Shown here one piece after another: positions 47,664 through 58,893 of a DNA stretch of 64,000 nucleotides. The notes beneath the pieces are model-generated. The model was not told the origin of the DNA. It made no database searches and worked only from the letters and a program-made list of their open reading frames with translations. Within the stretch, counting starts at the first letter, position 1; each line of letters begins with the position of its first letter. Origin of the DNA: Moesziomyces globuligerus (taxonomy: Eukaryota > Basidiomycota > Ustilaginomycetes > Ustilaginales > Ustilaginaceae). The stretch lies in contig JARVLF010000013.1 of assembly GCA_030849465.1 (NCBI GenBank), forward strand, positions 310,001 through 374,000, written 5' to 3'. Both the position numbers and the translations under genes were made by a program.

Positions 47664-48491
47664 GGTTGAGGATGCCGCGCCGACGGAGCGAGATTGGGTG
47701 GCGGATGGAAATGGGCGAGCGAGGCGAAGCTAGTATCAGAGGTGCGGTCGGATGCAGATGCGTGCGTGAGGTTAGATGGCAAAGTGGCAAGCGACGGTGG
47801 AGGATGGAAGGCGTGTGTGTGTGTGTGTGTGTGTCACTTGCGAAGTCTGGACGGTGACGACTCGGGTTCCAGCACATCGCCGCTGCACAGACGCTCGAGG
47901 GCGTATCCGACCTTGGATTCACCTCCCTCCTCTCTCGGCCGCAAATTATGCACGTTTCTCCGCTCGATTCTCAACAGCAACGAAGGTCTCACATCTAGGC
48001 GAAAAAATCGGCAACTAACAAGACCCATGCCGGACCATCTCTGCTGGACCACATGCAGCGGAACCATCACAGACAGAGCACGGTTGTGCATCACTGAGTC
48101 GAGGATGCGACGAGAACGACGGACAACACCGGCCTTTTCGCCGTTCCGCTGGGAGCCCACACAGCTAACGTCACGAACAAGCTGAGCAAGCTGAGCATCT
48201 CCGAGAATCGGAGGCTTGCAGAGCGCCTCGGGCAAAGTGGACATGCGGGCATGTGGGCCCGGCTTTGCAAATGCTTTTCCCCCCACTGTGAGAGAACTAT
48301 CTGGCAAGCATTTGCCGAGACCATCGAACCCTCGATGGTCAAGCCCCACACTCTCATTATTCTCGTGCACCCTCTGTCCGGAGCTGGGGCGGAAAGAGCG
48401 CAACTCCATCGTCTGTGCTCCCCCCTTTGATATCTTTCAACTGTCCTCTGACTTCGACTCGGGAGCACCGCACAATCGTTATACTTCGACC
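47664..48491. promoter_or_regulatory. Divergent promoter SEC13 / DMT transporter
   Basis: 828 bp with a GT microsatellite (47813-47834). No other gene was recognised. Confidence 0.45.
47813..47834 (+). repeat. GT dinucleotide microsatellite
   Basis: Eleven perfect GT units in the SEC13 upstream region. Confidence 0.9.
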
Positions 48492-50255
48492 ATGGGCAGA
48501 CCGTCCATATCGTCGCAACGGAGCAACGAGAGGAGCCCGCTCCTCACCGCTCGAGCGTCCTCTGCTGACTTGGAAGCTGAAGATGCCATTCCATCGCGCT
48601 CTTTGACCCCAACCTACACGCCCGAGTCCACGTCCAGCACTCGATCTCGCAAGCTCTCTGCCACGAACAGGCTGTCCTCTGATCACCGCGCTGCCCCAGA
48701 AACCGCGCGCCTGCTGGACGATTCCTCAGAGCGACCTTCTTGGCGCCGCAGCGACCGAGACATCGAAACCCAAGGCGGCTCCGTCGATGCTTCCGGCCAC
48801 GTCGACCAAGTCCCATTCCCATCACAGTCTGACCCCGCCAAACCTCTCCGCCCCAACAACTATCGCCTGGGAAGGAACGCTTCAAAGCTCAGGGGCTTCG
48901 TCGCTCGTAATGAAGGTATCCTGCTGCTCGGCCTTGCACAGCTATTCTTCTCCACCATGAACTTCTTCTTCAAGTTGATCAATCTCCTTCCGCCCGAGGA
49001 AAGCCCACCGGTGACCGCACTCGAAATCATCTTCATCCGCATGTCCATCACCTGGGTCGGATGCGTCGCTTTCATGCTCATCACCGGCGTCGAGAATCCC
49101 CTCCTCGGACCTTTGGAGGTGCGCAAGCTTCTCGCGCTACGAGGCTTCGTCGGCTTTTTCGGTCTCTGTAAGCTTCCCAATCCATATCCTTCTGCCTGTG
49201 CGGAAGACTGAGCTTGCATCGTACTGACGTGCCTAAACCTGTGCCTTCCACCGACAGTCGGACTTTACTACTCTTTGCAGTATCTGTCGTTGGCAGATGC
49301 CACCGTGATCACCTTTCTCGGTCCCCTCGCGACCGGACTGCTTGGTTTCCTCGTTCTGGGAGAGCCATTCACACTTCGCGAGACTTTCGGAGGCATCGTC
49401 AGTCTCTCGGGCGTCGTTCTAATCGCCCGTCCGGCCTTCATCTTCGGTCGCAAGGCGGCAGATTCCGATCTCGACCATCCCTTGCTCGTTGGCGTCACCA
49501 ACGCTACATCGTCGGACGGCCAAAATTCCACAGCCAAGATCGGTTTGGCCATCGCCAAGCACCTTGTCTACAACCTGACTTCGTCCGATCCCATCAGACG
49601 CAGTAACATCACTTCACCGCTCCTGAATGCTCAGGAAGGCACCGTATCGATCGAGGGCGTGTCCGAAAAGGAGCGTCTCTTCGCCGTGGGGTGAGTACAT
49701 GCGGTGCACATCTCATCATCCTCGAGCGTAGACTGACGATCAGGCTTTGTGCGAACCTTCGACAGCCTTGCACTGCTGGGCGTGTGTGGTGGTGCTGCAG
49801 CCTACATCACCATCCGCGCCATCGGTCGGCGTGCGTCCGCGACCCACTCGGTTGCCTACTTCTCTCTTTACTCGACCATCGTCAGCGCCATCCTCATGTG
49901 GTTCACGGGCACAAAGTTCGTCCTGCCCACTCAGGCCAAATGGCTCGCGCTGCTCGTCTGCGTTGGCATCTTTGGCTTGGCTGCCCAGGTAAGCCGATCC
50001 TTGTCATCCAGCTCCTTTCCTATCCGAGCATGGTCTTTTCTGACTCCTCTTTCACTTCTGCACACGAAGATCCTTCTGGCAATGGGTTTGCAACGCGAAA
50101 AGGCGGGCAGAGCGGTGTCCGTGACGTACCTGCAGATCGTCTATGCATCTCTGTACCAACTCGTCTTCTTGCACGTCCCTATCCAGCCACTCAGCGCCAT
50201 CGGTATGATCATCATCCTCATCTCGGCAGGGTGGGTCGCTTCGGCAAAGTCGTAG
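48492..50255 (+). CDS. Drug/metabolite transporter (EamA/DMT) family protein
   Basis: Four exons: 48492-49167, 49258-49690, 49766-49988 and 50070-50255, giving 505 residues. The N-terminal about 130 residues are hydrophilic, Ser/Arg-rich and cytosolic. They are followed by about ten membrane spans in two EamA repeats. The first repeat includes ALEIIFIRMSITWVGCVAFM, LQYLSLADATVITFLGPLAT and VSLSGVVLIARPAF. The second includes LLGVCGGAAAYITIRAIGRR, then MGLQREKAGRAVSVTYLQIV. The acceptor at 49764-49765 (GACAG) was chosen because the nearer AG at 49743 breaks the frame. The third intron (81 nt) is in frame and stop-free, so its retention would add 27 residues. Substrate unknown; homologues act in plasma, Golgi or vacuolar membranes. 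Confidence 0.87.
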
Positions 50256-51058
50256 CATCGATGCTCGCAGACTTCGCAATCTTTACAGCGTGCACCTCAG
50301 TCATGACCCGCGGCAAGGCTTCACACCCAAGAATGACAAGTCGACGTCCTCACCATTCTGCGTCGGCCTGCGTGTTCCATTGACATGACAGGGTCTAAGC
50401 TGCCAATTTATTTGCCACATGCTGCCGACGATGGAGACAATGACGAACGCATCCTTTGTTCGACCCGAGGTCGCTGGGCATCATGCATCCTAAACAAGCC
50501 GTGACCAGCTACACTGGCGTCAGTTCTGTCACAAAGTTTCTCCGGCACTGATCGTCCATGAGGATCAACTTCCCGCGCCTGCCACGTCGAGCGGATCGTG
50601 ACAGGAAAAGCAGAACGGGGAGGAACTGCGTTTGAGACTCAACTACGTGAGCAGCCACACCAGGCGGTTGATGATTGGCCTACGATAGCCACCGACCAGC
50701 CATCGATATGCTGCAAGGGGGCTTTCTCGTGCGTGCTGGCGATCAGCTACCCGGGTTGGCTGATGGGTGGCTGCTCCACCGCCACCCACCGAGCCCCTAG
50801 GGCCTGTGTCATGAACATCAAAGCTGTTACGTGGAGAGCTCGAAACATCATGGTCACCACACGACCTTCGTGCACTCATACCCTCGACTCGTCACTCATA
50901 CCCTCGACTTGAAAAACACGGGACAAGAATTCAGGAGTTATGGCTGCAAGCATCCAAGGGTGACAAGAACAAAAAGGTATAAGGGAAGGCGTGAGGATGG
51001 CCAATACAGGATGGGGCCGTGGTCGATCACGCGAGACCTTCGTTTTCTGTGCGCCGAA
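50256..51058. other. Intergenic, convergent flanks with a hairpin repeat copy
   Basis: 803 bp between convergent stops. Contains a copy of the GGTGGCT repeat family (about 50745-50790) and a direct repeat of CTCATACCCTCGACT (about 50877-50910). No gene was seen. Confidence 0.45.
50745..50790 (+). repeat. GGTGGCT hairpin-like repeat, isolated copy
   Basis: ACCCGGGTTGGCTGATGGGT, then GGCTGCTCCACCGCCACCCA. The same order of blocks occurs in several copies at 61320-63640. Confidence 0.6.
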
Positions 51059-54000
51059 TCACTCGTCGCGAGGAGGCAGCCCTTGAGCCGGGGCTGGAGG
51101 CCAACCTACGAATGCGCTGACAGGGTGCGGTGCTGTCTTCTCCGCTGGCTGATTGATCGGCAAGTCGGAGATCCCTGTATAGTTGCCACCAGAGCAGACG
51201 ATAGCAAGACGCGGAGGGTCAGTTTGAGGTGAACATAAGTGTGGAAGGACGATGGAATGGACTTACACCCTGGCTTTTTGTCTCGGTCGAGATCGTCTTC
51301 GAAGTCGTCGTCCTCCTCCTCGTTGCTGGCGGTTGACTCCCCAAGAGCCTCTGTGCCCAGCAACTCTGCGCCCGCTACGCCAGCGATCAGGTCTAGGCCG
51401 CTGGTCATTTCCTTTTCGGCCGATGTGGGAGCGGTTGCACCAGGTGCAGCCGCATGCTCGGTTCTGCCGTGTAAGCTTGATCGGGCTGATGTTTCGTGCG
51501 AGGCCGCAATGACGCCCTTGTGATGCCGTTTCCTGAGACTCAGATCTAGTCGACGGAAGGCAGACTGCATGATCTGCAGCTGGCGATTCGAAGCCGTGAA
51601 CCGATGAGACAGTTGCCGAAGCAAATCGTAGGCCAGCACGAGCAGCTCTTGCGCCTCCTTCAGAATGGCGTTGGAGTTCGGATCTTGCGATGGGTCCATC
51701 AGACGAGACGTGATGTAGATGGCCGGGATGAGACCGCGACCAGTCTGACTAAGTTGGTACGACATCACCGAGCCGAAATCGGTGTAGTCTCCTCGCTGAA
51801 TCATCTTGCGCTGCGAAAGGAGGAGCTCCCGGCACCACTTGACCATCTCGTCGCGGTAGTCTGTGCGCGGAGGCTGGCGCGAAAGATTCGTGTTCGCCAT
51901 ACAAAAGAGGTGGCGGAAAATGAAGATCTTGATGAACGCTGCAGTGGTGCGAAGCCTCTCGACGTGCGCCTGGAACATTTGATCGTCCTCATGCGCAGAG
52001 GTCGGCTTGGGACAGTCAGCATAATGGAAGTCGTCGACCACTGTCGTACGGAAACAGACGCAGATGCGGGGAGAAGTGAGCGGTGAGTCAGAAGATCATA
52101 AGACCAGCGAAGAGGAATACCAAATCATTGCCCGCTTACACTCGAGTTCCTCATCAAATCCGATCGCTTCGTGGTCAGCCATGCAGCTGTCGTCGTGGTT
52201 CTCGGATTGCCTGGGGCGCTTTGGCTTCTTTCGCATGACGCGCTCCAAAGCTGCAGATGAACTGCAGGCCGGAAGGTTGATTTTGTCGATGACGCGCTCC
52301 AAGACGCAGAAGAGGCGGATGGCAGCTCGATGCCAGGGTCGAAGCGTGCAAGCCCGATCGAACGATGTGGCAGCAGGCAGTCTCTCGGTATATTCGTCTG
52401 AATCGACATCGATCTCCGGCACGTCGATGTCGGAGAGGCGCAGCATGACGGGTCGTCCGTATGCAGCGGAGATCTTGTCGCCGCAGTAGATGGCCCACAG
52501 CGTGCGGCGCCGAGCTTCGATTTCGGATCTTGTGAAGGCATCCGTATAGGTCTCGGCCGATCTGTGAAGTCCGACATCGAAGCATTTTGAGACGCAGCCG
52601 TTCATGAGGTAGTGCGCCCTTGTCACTCCGAATGGGCCAGAGGCGCCAAAGCAGTAGTGGGAAAGATAGAAGAGGGCCTGGATATGGTTGAGGCTGGCCC
52701 AGTCAGTGTTGCGCGGAGCCAGCCTACGAATGTCCAGATACAGCTCGAAGAAGCCGAAGTTTTGACCCCACTCGGCTGCGTGGCCTCCCTTTGAGCTGCC
52801 CGCTTCTTGACGAGCGGCTACGGCGCAACAGGCAATGACGAGGCAGATGAAGGTAGGGTTTTGGCGCTCTCGCTCGTCTTTGAGCGAGGCGAGGAACTCG
52901 GAAAGGATGAAAGTCGGCCACAGGACGTAGGTGGTCGATAGAAAAGTGTGCAGAAGGGAGCGGCGGTGCTGCTGAGGGATCTTGGTTCCCATGAAGGCCC
53001 ACAAATCTTCAGGGGGCGGACCAGCTTCGAGGTACGTTGCAGCCGGCCGACTCTGTTCTGGATAAACTCCGTTGTCATCTTTCTTGGCTGCTGCGGAAGC
53101 TAGCACCTGGCTCTGGGAGCGGTTGCGGCGCGATTCTTGATGGTTTGAAGCCGCATTCGCAGGCGAAGTTTCCGCCGATGATGAGCTGGCCACGGAGAGA
53201 GTGTTCTTCGACGGGAATTGCATGGATGGAAAGCGATCGGGGGTGGGGCCTGCCGCGGCATCGAACGTAAAGGGGACATTGAGCGACGGCGCGCCTCCAA
53301 GAGACCAGTCTGCGGCGAGAGAATCTGGAAAGGCACTGGTGGGAGCCCCGAGTCCGGAGCTCATGTGGCTCGCGTGGGAGTGTGGCGAGAGCGACTCGTT
53401 CTCGAGGGCGAACATTTGCATGTTGACGCCATCCTGGTTCTCGCCTTCGAGAACTTGCCACAAGGCGTCGAGGAATTGCTCGTTCGCCAGCTTGTGGTAT
53501 TCGTGAAGGTAGGAGAGGGTGCCGAGACCAGAGGACAGGGACAGAGCCTTCAGGTGGCCGAACTCGTTGCGATAGATCGAGTCCTGGGATCCCGAAATGC
53601 CGGAGACAGTATGAAGGGTCAGCATGGAACTCTATCAGTCTCGTCTGCGTGGACTGGCACGGACTCACATATGGATAAGCCAGATACCTGTGACGTCTGG
53701 GATCGGGCTTAGGTGGCCAGGCGACGGTGTGTCGAGATCGCTCGTAGGGAGTGTTGGGCCATGGGATTGCCGAGCCAGACCTATGCAGCCTTGCATCAAT
53801 GTCAGCGTATCCTGTGGAGTGATCGAGATTTGCTTGCTGATGATCGTGTGCGCGGGATGGGTGCTCTGGGCCAGTCCAGGCTTCGGCTTCGGGGACGCTG
53901 TCAATAGCGGCAGACGTGGATCGGCCTGGAGGATTGATGTAGGTGCCGTAATCGTTTGGATCCTCGCCCGGACGCCAGTCTCGACAGACGAGACCGAGGC

Positions 54001-54217
54001 TGGTGCAATTTTTGCAAGGTCTGAGATCGCCGCATTTGATCTTGCGGGCCTTGCAGCGATTGCAGGCTTGGCGGACCCTGGTACGTTTTTGAGAACGATC
54101 CGCTTGAGCGCGAGCCAAGGTGTCCTCGGCGGTATTGGAGCGATCTCTCTTGAAGGATGCTGAAGGCGAGGATGTAGGGCCCGAAGTGAAGGAGTTGGGG
54201 GAAGGTCCCGGCGTCAT
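51059..54217 (-). CDS. Zn2Cys6 fungal transcription factor
   Basis: Four exons: 53669-54217, 52140-53583, 51267-52040 and 51059-51174. Introns are 85, 99 and 92 bp, all with GTRAGT/GTAAGC donors and CTGAC-like branch points. The product is 960 residues from MTPGPSPN; the open frame above it begins at a GTG and is not the start. The binuclear cluster is at residues 52-78 (CNRCKARKIKC, then CKNCTSLGLVC; spacing 2-6-5-2-6), with basic flanks KRTRVRQ. The middle homology region (PF04082-type) spans roughly 390-690, with FGVTRAHYLMNGCVSKCFDV and EARRRTLWAIYCGDKISAAYGRP. An acidic EEEDDDFEDD patch lies near residue 900. The target genes and pathway are unknown. The last exon encodes a Pro-rich tail starting WISDLPINQ. 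Confidence 0.88.
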
Positions 54218-56029
54218 GCTGTTTATTGCTTCGATGAATGCGAGCGGCACGGGACAGGGGCACAGGGCGATTCAAGTTGCATGCGGCGAGTGTGGTTGCG
54301 GCGGATAGGATGATGGCCGCAGCGGCAGACTCGTGCTGGTCTCGGGTAGCAGAGCTGTGCGTTTTGGGTTGTTCGAGGAGAGCGAAACGATGATGGTGGC
54401 CTCAAGGATGGGATGAGAACCGGCCAGGGATTGGATTGTCTTGATAGGGGATTGTCTCGACAGCGTGGATCAGCTCCTGTCGGACTCGATGGTTGGGGAA
54501 GAGAGGAAGAGCATGCGCCAAGTATGATGAGGTGAGGCGAGCGAAGCGGAGAGAGTGTCGGGGGGCTGGTTGGGGATGATCAAAGCGCCTTCTGTGGTTG
54601 GTTGGCCAGGGCGAGAGGGTAACTTTGGCAGCCCAGGTGGAGGCGGCTTGGGCGTGGGTTGAATCGGAGACTTTGGACCCCACGCGGAGACGGCCGCGGG
54701 GCGAGGGGCAATAATCCATCGAGGGTCCTTGTTCGCCCCCACCACGCATCACAAGTACGAGCCGGGGAGAATTCGCAAAAGCGTCTCAGATTCGGGAAGA
54801 GAGCAAGAAAATACTACTGTCTGCACCCTTCGCGTATTGATGCTGCACGGCACAGGGCCTGTCTTGTGGAATGCAACGAACCTCCATTCGGTCGATCTGC
54901 CTCTCGAGGAGCGAGTCAACGGCATGGCTGACCTTGTGGCATGGCCAGACCAGCCGGCTCGGCCCTTGGAAGGATCAGATCGGCGAGATTCGCGCTCCAG
55001 GTGGGGCTGCGTAGGTCAGGGCAGATGAGGAGCCGACCTAGGCGAGGCTGTCTGCTCGCTGGCCTTTGGCCGATGGGGGAATTGGCCGTTGGTGCCAGCG
55101 ACGAGCGCCCCAACGCGGTTGGTTCCGAAGGGCTTAGATTTGCGGAAGCCCGGATGCACGCCGGAGCTTCCGACGCACCCTCGATGCAAGAGCGCCGAGA
55201 CAGCTCCTGCCCAAGGGGGAGGACGTGTCGACGAAAAAAAAGCAAAGCCACGCAGCGTCCATCACGATCTGCTAACAGACGCGTGCGTGCGCAAACAGGC
55301 GAAACCGCCGCCCACCAACCCATGCAGCTGCCCCACGCATGCATGATTTGCGACCCCTCCCACCACAAGTCACGCCCCGATTCGTCCCGAGTCGCAGCAG
55401 TGGCCAGCCTTGCCGAGCGACCTGATCCTATGCTACGACATCTTGATCGTGAGCATCACCATCGTCATGATGATCAGTCCATCGACTGATCCTCAGGATT
55501 GGGTGATTCATGCAGACGTCATGCATCCAAATCGTCCCGGCCTCGTCCTTGCCTTCTGCATCCAAAAACTATGGCCTCCCCTGCGGTGGATACCTGCCGC
55601 ACACCTGCGAACGAATCTGGAAGTAGGCCCCCTTGGCAAAGGCCAGAACTTGATAGCAGGCTACAGCACGCAGATCTCATGTGTGGCCCATGTGCTCCAA
55701 CGCCGAGCAGCCCGTCATGGCTCACCGGCCAAATTCTGAACACCGCCCAGAAGCAAGCCACTTGATGGGATAAATTTAGGCGCACATCCGCAGGCATGGC
55801 CACGGGCACGCGGGCTGACAACCTCTGGACCCTAAGTTAATCAACTTCTTGCTCCTGGGCCAGGAAAGGGTTCGCCGCGGAAACATCCGTCGGTGCCTGG
55901 CCGACGGAAAGGTATGGCCCAAGATGCGGGGCGAGGGCCAGGCGGATGTTTCCGAAGATCTTCTTATCCGCCTCCATCGCATCCCGGTGGACCATGCATC
56001 CAGCCTGCGGAACGTCCTGGCCTCTAAAA
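54218..56029. other. 1.8-kb upstream region of the Zn2Cys6 factor
   Basis: Also holds the 3' flank of the HDHD2-like gene. Open frames such as 54941-55489 (+) and 55410-55739 (+) match no family I know and are probably chance. A long 5' region is usual for regulatory genes. No RNA gene was recognised. Confidence 0.4.
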
Positions 56030-57318
56030 TTATACATTCTGGAGATCGATCGAGACGAAATGGTCCACCCATGCCGCCAAGCAATCGTGCGTCTCGTCCG
56101 GGGGTCGTTCCCCGCGACTTTCGTCTCCTCGCCTGAACTTGCCGGTACGCACTGGTGCACGCATGTGTTTGACGTCGCCGAAAGCCCAGCGGCGAAGGCA
56201 ACGCAGAGGACATCAGCCTCCTGAGCGATGATATGCAGTAGCCAAAGAGTTCCTGAGCAACTCACCTAGCACGCGACGCAGCCCGAGCTGCCAAGTCCCT
56301 TGACCCAGATCGGCCACAATGTCGTCTCCTACCTAATAAAATCGGAGCAGGTTAGCGAAGACATGACGCCCAGTCTGGATGTCAGTTCGGCTTCCTTTCC
56401 CTTCTTGCTTCTTCTTTCCGCAAGCTTGTCGGTTGCGCTGGTTGATGCTGTAGCGAGGTGCACGAGTACGTACGATGATGGTTGTAAAGTCGCTCATGGA
56501 CTCGCCAGCAGAGATCATGCCGGCCACGCACTCTTCCAGGAAGGCCGGGCTGGGCTTGCCACAGACCACAGTCTCGCTATCTTGGCGACGCGACGCTGCT
56601 TCCAGCGCAGCCACGAAGGCCCCAGGTCCGAGCGACAGCGGGTCGCCTTGACTCGGACGATGATAGAGCGCTGATCGGTCGGTGCCGGACAGAAGAGAGT
56701 CGGCGAATAGTTACATCAGATACCACAACATTGTTTCCTGCCGGGAGCAAATCTGGACGTGAACCTACCACGGTGGGTCGCGATCAGCTCCACCCTTTCT
56801 CTCGAGTCGTACTCGCCGGACAGCAGTCTGAAAGCCTCGTTCAGCCACTTGCTCGTCATAAGTTCCGGGCAGAGGCCAATGACAACCGCGTTGCAGGCTC
56901 GCAGCCGAGCTGCCCCCGGCGCGTCGAGCTTCTCCGGATCGAGGTCGGCGTCAGCAAAGAAGCAGTGCTGAACCAGCGAGCTATCCTCCTTGAAAACGGT
57001 CTGAGCCGAGCCAGAGAGGAGGAGTAGAGGCCTGAGCTTCTGGCGTGTCACGAGACGATAAGCAGCATCGAGGCTCGTGAAGACATCGGCGCCGGAAACG
57101 AGATCAGCGCCAAGGCCGACTCGACCAAGGCGCGACAAGAGTGATTCGGACGACTCCTTGCTAGTATTGCTACAGAATCGAAGATTGAAACGACCGGGCT
57201 GCTGCCGTTGGAGGAGACGCAGACGCTGGATCGCTTGAACGGCGCCGGGCGTCGGCGTGTCGCCGATATGGCAGGTGCCGTTCAGGTCAATCAACAGGTT
57301 GAATCGGGCGGGCCTCAT
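56030..57318 (-). CDS. HAD phosphatase, HDHD2/LHPP-like
   Basis: Four exons: 56769-57318, 56474-56670, 56266-56332 and 56030-56151; introns are 98, 141 and 114 bp. The product is 311 residues from MRPARFNLLIDLNGTCHIGD. Motif I is DLNGT, with the nucleophile Asp about residue 10. Motif II is FCSNTSKESSESLL. The cap domain includes VVIGLCPELM and LNEAFRLL. The third exon supplies motif IV (VGDDIVADLGQG), and the last exon begins VRTGKFRRGDES. The order matches human HDHD2 across the whole length. Enzymes of this group dephosphorylate small phosphoesters or phospho-lysine/histidine; the substrate here is unknown. Exons 2-4 are too short to stand out individually. The apparent upstream extension to 57411 begins at TTG and was rejected. 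Confidence 0.88.
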
Positions 57319-57760
57319 CGCGCCAGCGTCACGAGTACGTGCACTAGGAACGGTTCCGAGCGTGCAGGTCGGCCTCTCTGAATCTAGCTGTGCCAGCAAT
57401 GATGCCCACAAGGAGGTCGGAGCTCGCTTGTGGATTTGCGCGATGGTTGATGAGAGACGCAGGCGAACCGATATCTGTGGAGCACGCGCACTATTTCCGA
57501 GCTACGCGTTTTGGGATCCGCTGACTGTCGAGAGTGTTGGTTGCGCTGCATGCTGCATCGCAGGTGGAGGTTGGGGCGCCTCGACGCGTGGAATCTTGCG
57601 CCGTGCTGTTGAGTTCCGCGTTGTTCGTTTGCGCAGTGGCTGCCAAAAATGCACAGACGCCTGCTCGTGGCTCAAAGACACGATGGAAGCCGGAAAGCGT
57701 CGCGCGAGGCAGCTGGGCTATCTCGACCCTCACCGCCCAACTGCGGAACTCTGGCGGGCA
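57319..57760. other. Intergenic, HDHD2-like promoter / DCTN5 3' flank
   Basis: 442 bp; no gene or repeat recognised. Confidence 0.4.
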
Positions 57761-58483
57761 TCACCTCTCGTTTGTTGGTTTGAAGCGCTGATAGTAGTCC
57801 TTCATCTTGGCTTCGCAGCTCTCCGAGAACGTTTCCGGAAGCTCGCCGATCTGGGTTGCCGGACTGCCTGCAAAGATCGAAAACGACGGGATCACCGTGT
57901 TCGGCGCCACCACACTGCCATCCAGGATTCTGGCGCAGTCCTTGATGATTACGAAGCGACCCACCAGGCAGTTCGCCCCGATCTCTACGTGCGAGCCCAC
58001 CGAAGCCGCCTCGAGCACAGTGTTGGCTCCCACCGAGACATGATCGCCTACTTTCATCGGGTAATAGGAAAAGACACTGTTTGAAAGGTGGTCAAAGCGA
58101 GCAAGCGCCTCAACCAGTGTCAGCCACGTTCGCAAGCGTACCATTCATCTCCCACCGGCATGCTCTGCTCACCCTTTGTACGTCTTGTACGGAGGTCGGA
58201 TAATGCTCGATTCGCCAAACAGGCAATACCTTCCGATGAAGATCGCAACGGATTGAGCTTGTTGCGGCGGTGGATTACCAGCCGTGCTCGTCACTGAGGA
58301 AGCTGTGATCCTTCTCAGGTCTCCTCGGATGATGGCGCCGTGTTGGATGATGCATTTGCCTCCCAAAATGATATTTTGGGATCCCAGGATCGTGGCCTTT
58401 CTCGACACCTTGTTCCCCGTCAGAGCGGTTTGGATGTATTCGTTCGGCGAATACGTCGCCACATGGCTGATCGTCGGCGGCAT
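57761..58483 (-). CDS. Dynactin subunit 5 (p25)
   Basis: Exons are 58173-58483 and 57761-58076; the 96-bp intron has GTGAGC and AACAG ends. The product is 208 residues (human DCTN5 is 182). It begins MPPTISHVATYSPNEYIQTA and has the family block TGNKVSRKATILGSQNIILG, then QHGAIIRGDL and SSIIRPPYKTYKG. The left-handed beta-helix (hexapeptide repeats) continues with VGDHVSVGANTVLEAASVGS and VGRFVIIKDCARILDGSVV. It ends GELPETFSES...DYYQRFKPTNER. p25 is part of the pointed-end complex of dynactin, which links dynein to endosomal cargo in fungi. An insert after RGDL (Ser/Thr/Gln-rich, about 25 residues) is not in the human protein. It is divergent from VPS45. Confidence 0.92.
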
Positions 58484-58893
58484 TGTAGCCACCGCACTTC
58501 TCGAGCGCTTGAATCCGTGTAGCAAAGCTCAAGCGTGGCAGCGAGATTGCGATTCGAGAGCTCCGCCACGAGTTGATCAGGAAGTGGGAGGGAAATCCTG
58601 CACATGTCAAAACCCCATTTGGCTGCAGAAAGTCGGAACTCGGCCCCAGGCGCGCGGTACTTGCCCGCACGTCCCACATGTAAATAATCCACTCAACCTG
58701 CACCCGGCGCTGCTTTCACTGTAACGCCCATCACACACGACCCCCGCTCCAGCAGCACATCTCCGAGCTGTACAGGCAGACATCGTGCAATCTACTGATG
58801 ATACAGCACGCAGCCTGAGAGTCCCAGACGACCTCTTCGATCACCGACAATTCATTCGCGTGCCCTCCGAAGGGCTGATCCCTTTCGCAAAAA
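58484..58893. promoter_or_regulatory. Divergent promoter DCTN5 / VPS45
   Basis: 410 bp between starts. No specific motif recognised. Confidence 0.35.

Noticed and set aside
49691..49743. Apparent frameshift in the DMT transporter if the first downstream AG is used
   Set aside because: The acceptor at 49765 restores both frame and family-like sequence, so no mutation is needed.
54941..55489. 182-codon open frame between the Zn2Cys6 factor and the HDHD2-like gene
   Set aside because: Arg/Ser/Ala mixture without motifs, and no splice or family support.
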